Origin: Candidatus Zhuqueibacterota bacterium 4484_87
Lineage (GTDB): Bacteria > Zhuqueibacterota > Zhuqueibacteria > Thermofontimicrobiales > Thermofontimicrobiaceae
Direction of reading: 5' to 3'
NCBI GenBank assembly: GCA_002085355.1
Contig: NATN01000011.1
Coordinates: 1-17,862 of the forward strand
DNA: 17,862 bases
In this document: piece by piece, positions 1 through 6,684 of the stretch
How positions within the stretch are numbered: the stretch's first letter is position 1
How the letters are laid out: every line of letters begins with the position of its first letter
Position numbers and translations under genes: made by a program
The notes under the pieces: generated by a model
The model's input: only the letters and a program-made list of their open reading frames with translations
The model's database searches: none
Told to the model about the DNA's origin: nothing

Positions 1-1
1 A

Positions 2-619
2 GACATTTCACAGTTAGGATTTCGGATACCAGCGGAAACTCTCCGCCGATTATGGCAAATGTGCGCTCATCAACATGGTCAATTACTTAACCTCTCCAAC
101 CTTGGGCTGGCAATGGGACTATCCCATACAACAATACGATCTTACATCGAACTTTTGTCTCAAACTTTTATGCTGCGAATTCTGCCGCCATATTCTGCCA
201 ACATCAAAAAACGTCTTGTCAAATCTCCTAAAATCTATTTGCGTGATACTGGAATTCTACATGCGCTGTTAGGAATTCATGATATGGATGAACTTTTAGG
301 TCATCCTATTTATGGTGCCTCATGGGAAAGTCTGATGATAGAAAATATTTTGCAAAAATATTCTTCATGGAATTTTGGATTTTACCGCACTGCAGCGGGA
401 GCTGAATTGGATCTGATTCTGGAACGAGCAGGGAAAAAAATTGGTATTGAATTCAAAGCATCTCCTTCTCCCAAATTAACAAAGGGTTTCTGGAATGCTC
501 TGGAAGATCTTCAGCTTAACAGTGCTTTTATAATTGCACCAGTGAAAGGATCATTTCCTATCCACAAAAATGTATGGGTGATGTCATTGACAGATTTTCT
601 AGAAAAAAATATTTTTTGA
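2..619 (+). CDS. AAA ATPase with DUF4143 domain, C-terminal part (5' truncated by window edge)
   Basis: The frame is open from the first bases of the window and reads DISQLGFRIPAETLRRLWQM before the first ATG at 59, so the ATG is internal and the gene begins outside the window. What remains is about 205 residues. It starts in the helical/winged-helix region (hydrophobic segment LSNLGLAMGLSHTTIRSYIE) and continues into the DUF4143 region (PF13635): SPKIYLRDTGILHALLGI, then ESLMIENIL, and a nuclease-like core with the pattern GAELDLILE...IGIEFKAS. That E-x-D...E-x-K arrangement resembles a PD-(D/E)xK fold. Proteins of this family are usually about 380-420 residues, with an N-terminal AAA_14 ATPase carrying the Walker motifs; that half is not visible here. 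The cellular role of the family is not firmly known. It is the only plus-strand gene in the window and has no visible partner downstream. Confidence 0.88.
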   Translation, partial: DISQLGFRIPAETLRRLWQMCAHQHGQLLNLSNLGLAMGLSHTTIRSYIELLSQTFMLRILPPYSANIKKRLVKSPKIYLRDTGILHALLGIHDMDELLGHPIYGASWESLMIENILQKYSSWNFGFYRTAAGAELDLILERAGKKIGIEFKASPSPKLTKGFWNALEDLQLNSAFIIAPVKGSFPIHKNVWVMSLTDFLEKNIF

Positions 620-778
620 CAGCTTCTTTGCCCTTTAGAATAATAACAGAAAGCCCTTTTAAAATACTAAATGTCTCAAAGCAGACACAGGGAATATAAA
701 GAAAATTAAGCAAAAAAATATCTTTTGTGCTCTTCGTGTGCTTCGTGGTTTTTAGTAATTTTTTTACACAGCCCCAAG
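620..778. other. Intergenic spacer with phrase repeat copy R4
   Basis: The spacer separates two convergent genes. No ORF is supported. It contains the degenerate phrase ctcttcgtgtgcttcgtggt (about 730-749), followed by a T-rich run and ACAGCCCCAAG at 768-778. This is one arm of an inverted pair whose other arm lies upstream of the DUF1003 gene. I see no convincing rho-independent terminator. Confidence 0.6.
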
Positions 779-1231
779 CTATTCCTTCCCTCTCTTCTCT
801 CTCAACATCTCATGCAATTCCAGCAACGCCTCATCCTGGGCTGCCAGATGCTCTAAAATCGCGCGGATTTCTTTTTCTGATTTTTGGTTGATCAAATAGT
901 CGTTGTGCGCTTCGATGCGGTCGTGTTCTGCCTGGCGGTTTTGGCTCATCATGATCAGCGGCGCGGTGTAGGCAGCCTGAAACGACAGAGTCAAGTTCAT
1001 AAGAATGAACGGATACGGATCCCAGTGATGGAACCAGGCGACAATGTTCAGCGTCACCCAGATCGCCAGAATGATTGTTTGAATGATGATGAATTTCCAG
1101 GTGCCTACAAATCGAGCCACTGAATCTGCTGCGCGCTGGCCAAAAGTGAGTTGCTCCTCGAAAATTTCATTAACATTTCTGACCGGCGGGTGTTGGTGAT
1201 TGAATGGTTGCGGAAAGTGTAGTTTTTTCAC
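779..1231 (-). CDS. DUF1003 family membrane protein
   Basis: A 150-residue protein. The core matches the DUF1003 family (PF06210): a first membrane segment (FVGTWKFIIIQTIILAIWV and following residues), a short WDPYPFILMNLTLSFQA stretch, then AAYTAPLIMMSQNRQ, followed by a polar coiled-coil-like tail (HDRIEAHNDYLINQKSEKEI). Two transmembrane helices and a cytoplasmic helical tail are predicted by eye. The function of the family is unknown. The frame is open as far as a TTG at 1303, but that extension lies inside an intergenic repeat and has no good ribosome site. I chose the GTG at 1229-1231 because AGGAG stands 8 nt ahead of it at 1240-1244. It appears to be a single-gene unit facing the first gene. 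Confidence 0.85.
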   Translation of the reverse strand: MKKLHFPQPFNHQHPPVRNVNEIFEEQLTFGQRAADSVARFVGTWKFIIIQTIILAIWVTLNIVAWFHHWDPYPFILMNLTLSFQAAYTAPLIMMSQNRQAEHDRIEAHNDYLINQKSEKEIRAILEHLAAQDEALLELHEMLREKRGKE

Positions 1232-1239
1232 TCTTTTTT

Positions 1240-1244
1240 CTCCT
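1240..1244 (-). promoter_or_regulatory. Shine-Dalgarno site deciding a GTG start
   Basis: AGGAG on the minus strand, 8 nt ahead of GTG at 1229-1231. It supports a start 24 codons inside the longest frame of the DUF1003 gene, after the repeat-derived portion. Confidence 0.65.
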
Positions 1245-1404
1245 GTTTTTTTATCCCAACCTGGGGCTGTATCAAAAGCCTTTTGAAACTGCAAAGGACG
1301 CAAAGGTCACAAAGAATATTGTAACTGTTCAGCTTGAGTTGTTTCTTTATAATTTAGTAAGCTGCTGAGGCAAGGTGTTAGCTCAAAAAATCGGTTGTAT
1401 TAAT

Positions 1405-1422
1405 ACCACGATTCATCGTGGT
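1405..1422. repeat. Hairpin, REP-like, first of a tandem pair
   Basis: ACCACGAT at 1405-1412 and ATCGTGGT at 1415-1422 are perfect 8-nt complements around a 2-nt centre (in practice a 7-bp stem with a 4-nt loop). A second GC-rich hairpin follows 28 nt later. The pair resembles REP/BIME-type intergenic elements. A terminator is less likely because no T tract follows. Confidence 0.6.
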
Positions 1423-1450
1423 GCCCCTAAATAAACATTGCAAGTCAATT

Positions 1451-1466
1451 AGCCGCTTCAGCGGCT
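1451..1466. repeat. Hairpin, REP-like, second of a tandem pair
   Basis: AGCCGC at 1451-1456 and GCGGCT at 1461-1466 form a perfect 6-bp GC-rich stem closed by TTCA. It lies 28 nt from the first hairpin and has no T tract after it. Confidence 0.6.
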
Positions 1467-1540
1467 TCCGGAATAGCCATACCTGAATAGTAACAGAATA
1501 TTTTATTGAAAATAAGTTAAAAGATTTATAAATTCTTCAT

Positions 1541-1602
1541 GAACTTCGTGCCCTTCCTGGTTTTTCTAATTTTTTAACTTTTGATACAACTCGAGGTTAA
1601 CC
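1541..1602 (+). repeat. Degenerate phrase repeat, copy R1
   Basis: The copy reads gaacttcgtgcccttcctgg, then a T-rich link (tttttctaattttttaac), then ttttgatacaactcgaggtt. The same module, in whole or part, is seen at 726-778 (plus), 1260-1316 (minus) and about 5409-5443 (plus). The tail ttttgatac/tag...ctcga is shared with the 5409-5443 copy, and ttttgatacagccccaggtt is the form in the 1260-1316 copy. The conservation is at nucleotide level and includes gaps, so it is not coding. Confidence 0.6.
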
Positions 1603-1681
1603 ACTAAAAAGCGCCAAGTCCGCCCAGAAAAAATAGAAATAAGGGAGAGGCAGGGCTTCGTGTCTTCGAGTCTTGGTGGCA
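1600..1681. repeat. Facing pair of phrase repeats
   Basis: aaccactaaaaagcgccaag (from 1600) and, in the opposite orientation, ggcttcgtgtcttcgagtct followed by tggtggc (1654-1680) are degenerate inverted copies of one phrase. They share the core CTTGG(T/C)G. They flank about 20 bp of unrelated sequence and sit just past the stop codon of the 1697-5119 gene. Confidence 0.5.
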
Positions 1682-1696
1682 TTAGAAATCTTGTAA

Positions 1697-4600
1697 CTAA
1701 AACAACTCTATCTGCCCGCTGTCCGGATCCGATTTCTTTTTTGGTTTGTCTTTGATTTCCGCCTGCTTGAACGCCTTCAGCGCCCTTTCGATGTCATTCA
1801 AAAATCGCGATGGTTTGGCAGATCTGCGTTCGCCGAACAAATATCGGCTGCGGGCGCGGAGTAAAATCAGCCGTTTTTTCGCGCGGGTCATGCCTACATA
1901 AAACAGCCGCCGTTCCTCTGCCACATCCGCAGACTCGTCATTTTTTCGGCGAAAAGGAATCAAATCCTCCTCGCAGCCGGGAATGAAAACCACGGAAAAT
2001 TCCAGTCCTTTGGCAGCGTGCAACGTCATCAGCGACACTTTTTCCGCCCGGGGGTCGTATTCGTCGGTCTCCCGGTGCAACGCTACTGCTTCCAGAAAGT
2101 CGGCTAAACTTCCATCAAATTCTTTGATTCGCGCCAAAAGTTTTTCATAAAAAAATTGTCTTTTGCGGTCATTTTTGATAAATTTTTTCAGACTGAAATC
2201 CGCTAAAATACGCTCCCCCAGTTCCGGAAGCGTCAGAGTCTGGCTTGACTGGCGCAGAGAATTCAGTTGCTCGACAAATTTGATCACCGGGTGGCGCTGC
2301 GTTTCACTCAACGGCGCGATGAAATGGCATCGCTCCATGGCCTGAAACAGCGAAATTTCATTCAAATGCTGATAATTGACCAGCGTCTTCAAAGTCTGTT
2401 CGCCGATGCCGCGTGGCGGGAGATTGACAATTTTCATCAAATCAAGATCAGAATGGGGATTGTGAATTACCCGAAAAAAAGAGAGCAATTCCTTCACTTC
2501 CGTCATCTCGTAAAATGGCTTGTCCCCGAAAGTCTGGTAGGGCATACCCGAACGCAGAAATGCCTCCTCGAGCGGTGGCAACTGGGCATTGATGCGATAA
2601 AGTACCGCGATGTCGGAGAAACCGGCTGCACCGGCGGACTCCTCATAGCCCGCTCTGCCGGAATCCACGGAAAAGAAACCGGTCGCGCCGACCATTTTTT
2701 CGATCTGGTGCACGATTGTCTCTGCCTCTGATTTTTCCGTGGGCGTTTCAAAAATATCGATCTGTGTTTTGCTCACCAGATTCGACCAGATGCGCAGCGG
2801 TTGGTGATCTTCATTTTTTTCAATCACCTGGGCAGAGGCTTTCAAAATCGCAGAATCGGAACGATAATTTTTTTCCAGATGAAGCACCTTTGTGCCGGGA
2901 AAGTCCTGTTCAAACTGCAGGAAAAATTTCCTATCCGAGCCGCGAAAACCGTAAATTGCCTGATCCGGATCGCCAATGGCGCAAAGATGCGTCTCTTCGG
3001 ACGTCAGTTCACGCAGCAGGGCATACTGGGCAAAATTGATGTCCTGATATTCATCAACAAAAATGTATTGAAATTTATTTTGATAGAACTTTTTCACTTC
3101 AGGGGCGTTTCGCAGCAATTTGACGGGCTGAAAAATCAAGTCATCAAAATCAAATCCGTTTCGCTCCTTGAGTGCGCGCTGATATTTTTCCGCCAGTTCT
3201 TCCCATTTTTCCCGCAGTTCGTCCTTTTCGTCTTCATTTTTTTCACCGAATTTCAAAGACATTTTTTCAGAGGAAATAAAATCTGCCAGTTCATTTTTTT
3301 CGCCACGGCTCAAATGAGATGCGATCTGGCTGATGAGCTGGGTTTTTTCGTCTTCGCCGTAAATGGAAAAATCGGGCTTGTAGCCGAGACGAATCGCCTC
3401 CTGCCGCAAAATTAACGCACCCAGTGCGTGAAAAGTCTTTATCGTCAACTGCTTTGCAATTTCCGGCTCCAGCCATAGCGCCAGACGCTCCTGCATTTCT
3501 GCGGCTGCGCGGTTGGTGAAAGTCACTGCCAGCACATTTTCAGAGTTGACATTTTTTTCCTTTATTAAATGCACAATGCGTCGCGTCAACGTTCTGGTCT
3601 TTCCTGTTCCCGGACCCGCGGCAATCAGAAGATATTTTCCGTCAAATTCCACTGCCTCGCGCTGCTGGGGATTGAGCCCCTCGCTGTCCTCGGCGTCATC
3701 GACATATTTTACTTCGCTTATTTTATCTTCCGCCAGATTCTTTTCCGGCTCATATTTTTCTTCTTCGTCTTTCACCAGCGACACTTTTTCCAGCGGCTGC
3801 GGCGTCTCTTTTTGAGTCGGGATTTCTTCTTCCTGAAAAAACATCGCTCCGGTGGTAAATTCAGCTCTTTCCTTTTCATCGAAAAGCTGAATTTTGCCAA
3901 ATTCACCGTCAAAACCGCCGATGCGCGTCACCTGTCCTTCTCTCATGCGGCGAATGCCTTCTGCCAGCAAAGTGCCACCGACTTTTTCAATTTCCGCCAA
4001 CGGAATTTCCGAAAGAATGTCAATTTCCGAACCCAGATGAGCGAGCAATTTGTTGAATTTTTGCTGCACTGTCTTTGTGTTGGGTCCTACGTTCAAAATT
4101 TGCGACAAAATTTCCGGCAACGGAATCAGGCTCAAAAACGGCAGCGCATATTCGGGTTTGCTGCCGTCCGGCCTGTCCGCCAATTCTTCGACGCGATACA
4201 AAACGCCCAGCGTCAATTTTTTCCCGCAGACCGGACAAATACCGTTCGCTTCAATGGTCTCTTTCGGCGTCAGCCGTACGCCGCATTTGCGATGACCGTC
4301 CAGATGATATTTTCCTTCTTCCGGAAAAAATTCAATAGTGCCCAGAAATTTTCCGCTATCCCGATCTTTCAGCGCGTTTCTCATTTCAGAAAAAGAAAAC
4401 TCGCAATCAAAAATATTTGCCTCTCTGCCCAATTTTGCAGCGGAATGGGCGTCAGAATTGGAAACGAGCACGTAGCGATCCAGCTTGGACAACCGCCAGT
4501 TCATCGGCGGGTCAGAAGAAAGGCCTGTCTCCAGCGCAAAAATGTGTTCCGTCAAATCTTCGAAGCACTCTTCCACAGAGTCAAAGCCGGATTTTGAACC

Positions 4601-5119
4601 CAACAGCGAAAACCAGGGCGTCCAGATGTGCGCCGGGATGAGAAAAGAGAGTTCGTCTGATTCGAGAGTCATCTCCAGCAAATTTCGGGCATCCAATCCC
4701 AGAATCGGTCTGCCGTCGGAGCGAATGTTGCCGATTTTTTCCAGCGCTTCCTGAAACTTGTGCGCCACTTCAAACGAAGGCAGAAACACGACATTGTGAT
4801 TTTTGCGCACGCGATCTTCTTTTTTGTAAATGTTGCTGATTTCGCCCGTGAGGATGAATCGCACCGGTTTGCGGCAGGCAGCGGGTATTTCTGCATCAAC
4901 TTTTCGGGCAATGCCTTCTTTTAATTTGTATAGACCTTCTTCCGCCGGTTCCAATTTTTCTTCCAGTTCGCCCAACCATCCCGGATGCGTGACATCTCCG
5001 GTTCCCACGACGGCAATGCCTTTGATCTGCGCCCATTTATACAGCGCTTCCGGCGACAAATCCCGACTCGTCGCCCGGGAAAATCGGGAATGAATATGTA
5101 AATCTGCGATAAATTTCAT
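1697..5119 (-). CDS. EndoQ-like PHP endonuclease fused to UvrD/PcrA-type DNA helicase
   Basis: 1140 residues from the ATG at 5119 (the frame runs on to a TTG at 5143; AGAGGA lies 13 nt ahead of the ATG, a rather long gap). Residues 1-410 match EndoQ/TIGR00375: PHP metal ligands H8, H10, D42, E93, H108, H164, D223 and H225, then a zinc-type cluster H276/C279/C295/C298, then a helical domain. Archaeal EndoQ nicks DNA 5' of deaminated bases and abasic sites. Residues ~420-480 are an acidic linker. Residues 482-1110 are an SF1 helicase: LNPQQREAV Q-motif, GPGTGKT Walker A (502-508), DEYQD (689-693), GDPDQAIYGFRGSD (716-729), YRSD, LHAAKGLEF (1033-1041), GMTRAKK (1076-1082). The protein ends in QIELF, which fits the bacterial beta-clamp peptide QxxLF. 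I infer a repair enzyme that nicks and unwinds. All key residues look intact. Confidence 0.9.
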   Translation of the reverse strand: MKFIADLHIHSRFSRATSRDLSPEALYKWAQIKGIAVVGTGDVTHPGWLGELEEKLEPAEEGLYKLKEGIARKVDAEIPAACRKPVRFILTGEISNIYKKEDRVRKNHNVVFLPSFEVAHKFQEALEKIGNIRSDGRPILGLDARNLLEMTLESDELSFLIPAHIWTPWFSLLGSKSGFDSVEECFEDLTEHIFALETGLSSDPPMNWRLSKLDRYVLVSNSDAHSAAKLGREANIFDCEFSFSEMRNALKDRDSGKFLGTIEFFPEEGKYHLDGHRKCGVRLTPKETIEANGICPVCGKKLTLGVLYRVEELADRPDGSKPEYALPFLSLIPLPEILSQILNVGPNTKTVQQKFNKLLAHLGSEIDILSEIPLAEIEKVGGTLLAEGIRRMREGQVTRIGGFDGEFGKIQLFDEKERAEFTTGAMFFQEEEIPTQKETPQPLEKVSLVKDEEEKYEPEKNLAEDKISEVKYVDDAEDSEGLNPQQREAVEFDGKYLLIAAGPGTGKTRTLTRRIVHLIKEKNVNSENVLAVTFTNRAAAEMQERLALWLEPEIAKQLTIKTFHALGALILRQEAIRLGYKPDFSIYGEDEKTQLISQIASHLSRGEKNELADFISSEKMSLKFGEKNEDEKDELREKWEELAEKYQRALKERNGFDFDDLIFQPVKLLRNAPEVKKFYQNKFQYIFVDEYQDINFAQYALLRELTSEETHLCAIGDPDQAIYGFRGSDRKFFLQFEQDFPGTKVLHLEKNYRSDSAILKASAQVIEKNEDHQPLRIWSNLVSKTQIDIFETPTEKSEAETIVHQIEKMVGATGFFSVDSGRAGYEESAGAAGFSDIAVLYRINAQLPPLEEAFLRSGMPYQTFGDKPFYEMTEVKELLSFFRVIHNPHSDLDLMKIVNLPPRGIGEQTLKTLVNYQHLNEISLFQAMERCHFIAPLSETQRHPVIKFVEQLNSLRQSSQTLTLPELGERILADFSLKKFIKNDRKRQFFYEKLLARIKEFDGSLADFLEAVALHRETDEYDPRAEKVSLMTLHAAKGLEFSVVFIPGCEEDLIPFRRKNDESADVAEERRLFYVGMTRAKKRLILLRARSRYLFGERRSAKPSRFLNDIERALKAFKQAEIKDKPKKKSDPDSGQIELF

Positions 5120-5172
5120 TTCGTTTCTGCTTTCCTCTCGCAAAAATAGATTTCGTTTTCCGGGAAAAATGA

Positions 5173-5587
5173 ATAAATTTTGATAATGATTACTCAGTTA
5201 GTTCAGCTTTTTGTTGACAAAACAACTATAATAAAAATAGCACGCGGATGACACGGATCTACGCGGATTTGTTTATATTCAATCCGCGAATATCTCTTAA
5301 AAACTGACATTTGTAAATTATATTTTCCATATTTTAATCATATTTGCTTAAATTGAGACATATTAGTAAAAAATTCAATAAAATAAGCTAATAGCTCTAA
5401 AAAAGCTTAAATTTTTTAATCTTTTGATATAGAACTCGAATTACAAACTGATTTTCGCGGATGTTATAGAAGAAAATACATCCGTGAAAATCCGCGTTCA
5501 TCTGTGTCCCATTTTTTTAAGAACTTGAGAATAAATGATCTGCGAGCGATTTTTCCGAAAAAACTGAGTAATCGTATTTTGATTTAT
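5173..5587. repeat. Long imperfect inverted repeat (foldback, MITE-like)
   Basis: GATTACTCAGTT at 5188-5199 is repeated exactly, inverted, at 5562-5573. Further in, a 21-nt segment at 5250-5270 matches the inverted segment 5488-5508 at 18 of 21 positions (shared core ACGCGGATTT). ATCCGCGAA at 5282-5290 is matched inverted at 5454-5462, and TTTGTAA at about 5310 is matched by TTACAAA at 5441. The order and spacing of the matches are mirrored in both arms (50 and 53 nt between the first two pairs). ATAAAT/ATTTAT marks the outer edges. No ORF lies inside, so a transposase-less element is the simplest reading. Confidence 0.5.
5409..5443 (+). repeat. Degenerate repeat, copy R2 (tail module only)
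   Basis: aattttttaatcttttgata followed by tagaactcgaatta aligns with the second half of copy R1 (aattttttaacttttgatac, then aactcgaggtta). It lies in the loop of the foldback. Confidence 0.5.
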
Positions 5588-5663
5588 ACTATAGTCAAAA
5601 ACAGGGAAAAAGTCAAGACAATATTTTGAGGGAGAAGGATTTTTTTAAGAAGATAAGATGGAT

Positions 5664-5692
5664 TGCAGCTTCGAGGTGGGCTGCGGCTTTAA
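5664..5692 (+). repeat. Hairpin repeat, short form
   Basis: tgcagcttcgaggtgggctg then cggctttaa is related to the longer copy at 5930-5964. The two share tgcag at the left and the pattern CGARGTGGRCTRCGSCTT on the right. The left arm of the stem is shortened here. Confidence 0.45.
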
Positions 5693-5929
5693 TTTTCTCT
5701 CGCTGATATCGCAGATTTGCGCTGATTCAAAATTTCAGTGCCAAAGCCCACACACTACTTGCTATTCACCGATTCACAAGCTGCCTGCTCTCGCATTTTC
5801 TTGTAAGTTATAAGAAAGAAAAGATACAGTCAACTATTTTTTTTGATTTTTTTCAGCAGAAGATTGTGGCTGGCAGGAGAATTTTAATCTGCAAATGTCA
5901 ATTTTAATTCTTAAATTTTAAGCAAAAGG

Positions 5930-5964
5930 TGCAGTTCACTTCCGAAGTGGACTACGCCTTCTAA
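5930..5964 (+). repeat. Hairpin repeat, full form
   Basis: AGTTCACTT (5933-5941) pairs with AAGTGGACT (5945-5953) around CCG, a 9-bp stem with one U-G pair. It lies about 35 nt past the stop codon of the gene at 5988-6587. No T tract follows on the minus strand, so it is not a standard terminator, though it could protect a 3' end. Confidence 0.5.
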
Positions 5965-5987
5965 TAACGGTCATAATTTAAGTGTCG

Positions 5988-6587
5988 CTATTCCAGCCCA
6001 AAAATATCCCGATAAGCAGCAGCGGTGGCAGCGAAAGTGATCGGTAATGCAATCAAAAACCCTATGCCGATCAGTAAAAATCCGATAAGAAGAAGAATAT
6101 ACATCAGAAACATGAATACGCTGAATTCAAAGATGTTTTTTTGTACGACTTTGCGGCTGGTTTCCATGGCTTCCCAGAAATCGAGATTCTTTTCCAGTAT
6201 CAACGGGAAAGTGAACATATACAGTGCAGACAGCACTATCCCCGGAATGATAAGAAAAATAAATCCCACCCAGACAAAAAAGGAAATTAAAATGTCTGCG
6301 AGCATGGCAGCGATGAAAAAATTGAACCCTTTGCTGATGTCTCCGATGTTCATGGGATTGCCGCGCATTTTTTGAAAAATGACATAATAAATCCCCACTG
6401 TCAAAGGCCCGCCCAGAATAAATTTTAGTAAAATTGTACTTGACGCAGCGAGGATCACAACCACGTAAATGATTGAAATAATGATAAATTCCCAAAAGTT
6501 TGCGAAAACCAAGTCCCATCCCTCGTTGATCCACTTGGCAAAGTTAATAGACGCGTTGGGAGATGTGCTCTTTGTCGCTGTGTTCAT
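5988..6587 (-). CDS. Integral membrane protein, GPDPase-membrane-domain-like
   Basis: 199 residues, starting at an ATG with GGAG 8 nt ahead. An amphipathic N-terminal part (NFAKWINEGWDLVFANFWEF) leads into hydrophobic segments at about 30-55, 85-122 and 150-190, separated by polar loops such as QKMRGNPMNIGDISKGFNFF. The pattern GGPLTVGIYY, then F...F(L)IIPGIVLS, then FPLILE...WEAMETSRKVV is typical of a loose family of bacterial membrane proteins grouped near the 'glycerophosphoryl diester phosphodiesterase membrane domain' and DUF975-like proteins. No catalytic domain is attached, and I cannot assign a function. It is the last gene of a run of four leftward genes, 97 nt after the D-E-G repeat protein. 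Confidence 0.75.
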   Translation of the reverse strand: MNTATKSTSPNASINFAKWINEGWDLVFANFWEFIIISIIYVVVILAASSTILLKFILGGPLTVGIYYVIFQKMRGNPMNIGDISKGFNFFIAAMLADILISFFVWVGFIFLIIPGIVLSALYMFTFPLILEKNLDFWEAMETSRKVVQKNIFEFSVFMFLMYILLLIGFLLIGIGFLIALPITFAATAAAYRDIFGLE

Positions 6588-6684
6588 CGTTTTTTCTCCA
6601 AAGTTTATAGAAGGCCAGAGTTCTGTGCCATTCGCAAGTGCTGCCTGCTTTTTGTCTGTCGATGTCTGATCCGGGTAGAGATGC

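Larger units (their letters stand above)
1232..1696. other. Intergenic region with REP-like hairpins and phrase repeats
   Basis: A gene-free stretch of 465 bases. From left to right it holds repeat copy R3 (minus strand, 1260-1316), two compact hairpins (1405-1422 and 1451-1466), repeat copy R1 (1541-1602), and two facing copies of a similar phrase (1600-1632 and 1654-1681). No ORF with a ribosome site or recognisable product is present. The facing phrases lie just past the stop of the EndoQ-helicase gene and could fold in its transcript, but no run of U follows them. Confidence 0.6.
5120..5987. other. Gene-free stretch with foldback and hairpin repeats
   Basis: Of 868 bases, none form a supported gene. 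The left half (about 5173-5587) is an imperfect foldback with several inverted matches. The right half holds a copy of a cgctgatatcgcagatttgc phrase (about 5702-5721) and two related hairpin repeats (5664-5692, 5930-5964). The rest is AT-rich with no recognisable product. Promoters for the EndoQ-helicase gene must lie near its right edge (5120-5230), but I could not find a clear one. Confidence 0.6.

Noticed and set aside
59..619. DUF4143 gene beginning at the ATG at 59
   Set aside because: The frame is open to the left edge and the residues before the ATG (DISQLGFRIPAETLRRLWQM) fit the family, so the ATG is internal.
1232..1303. N-terminal extension of the DUF1003 gene to TTG at 1303
   Set aside because: The added residues come from the intergenic repeat; a better start (GTG 1231 with AGGAG) lies inside.
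726..1681. CRISPR array
   Set aside because: The repeats are degenerate, in both orientations and at irregular spacing, and there are no equal-length spacers or cas genes.
3569..4597. A 342-residue plus-strand open frame inside the EndoQ-helicase gene
   Set aside because: It is the antisense shadow of a strongly conserved coding region, very rich in Phe and Arg, with no recognisable domain and no ribosome site.
5213..5231. TTGACA and TATAAT on the plus strand
   Set aside because: Both boxes are perfect, but they are only 7 nt apart, and no plus-strand gene follows.
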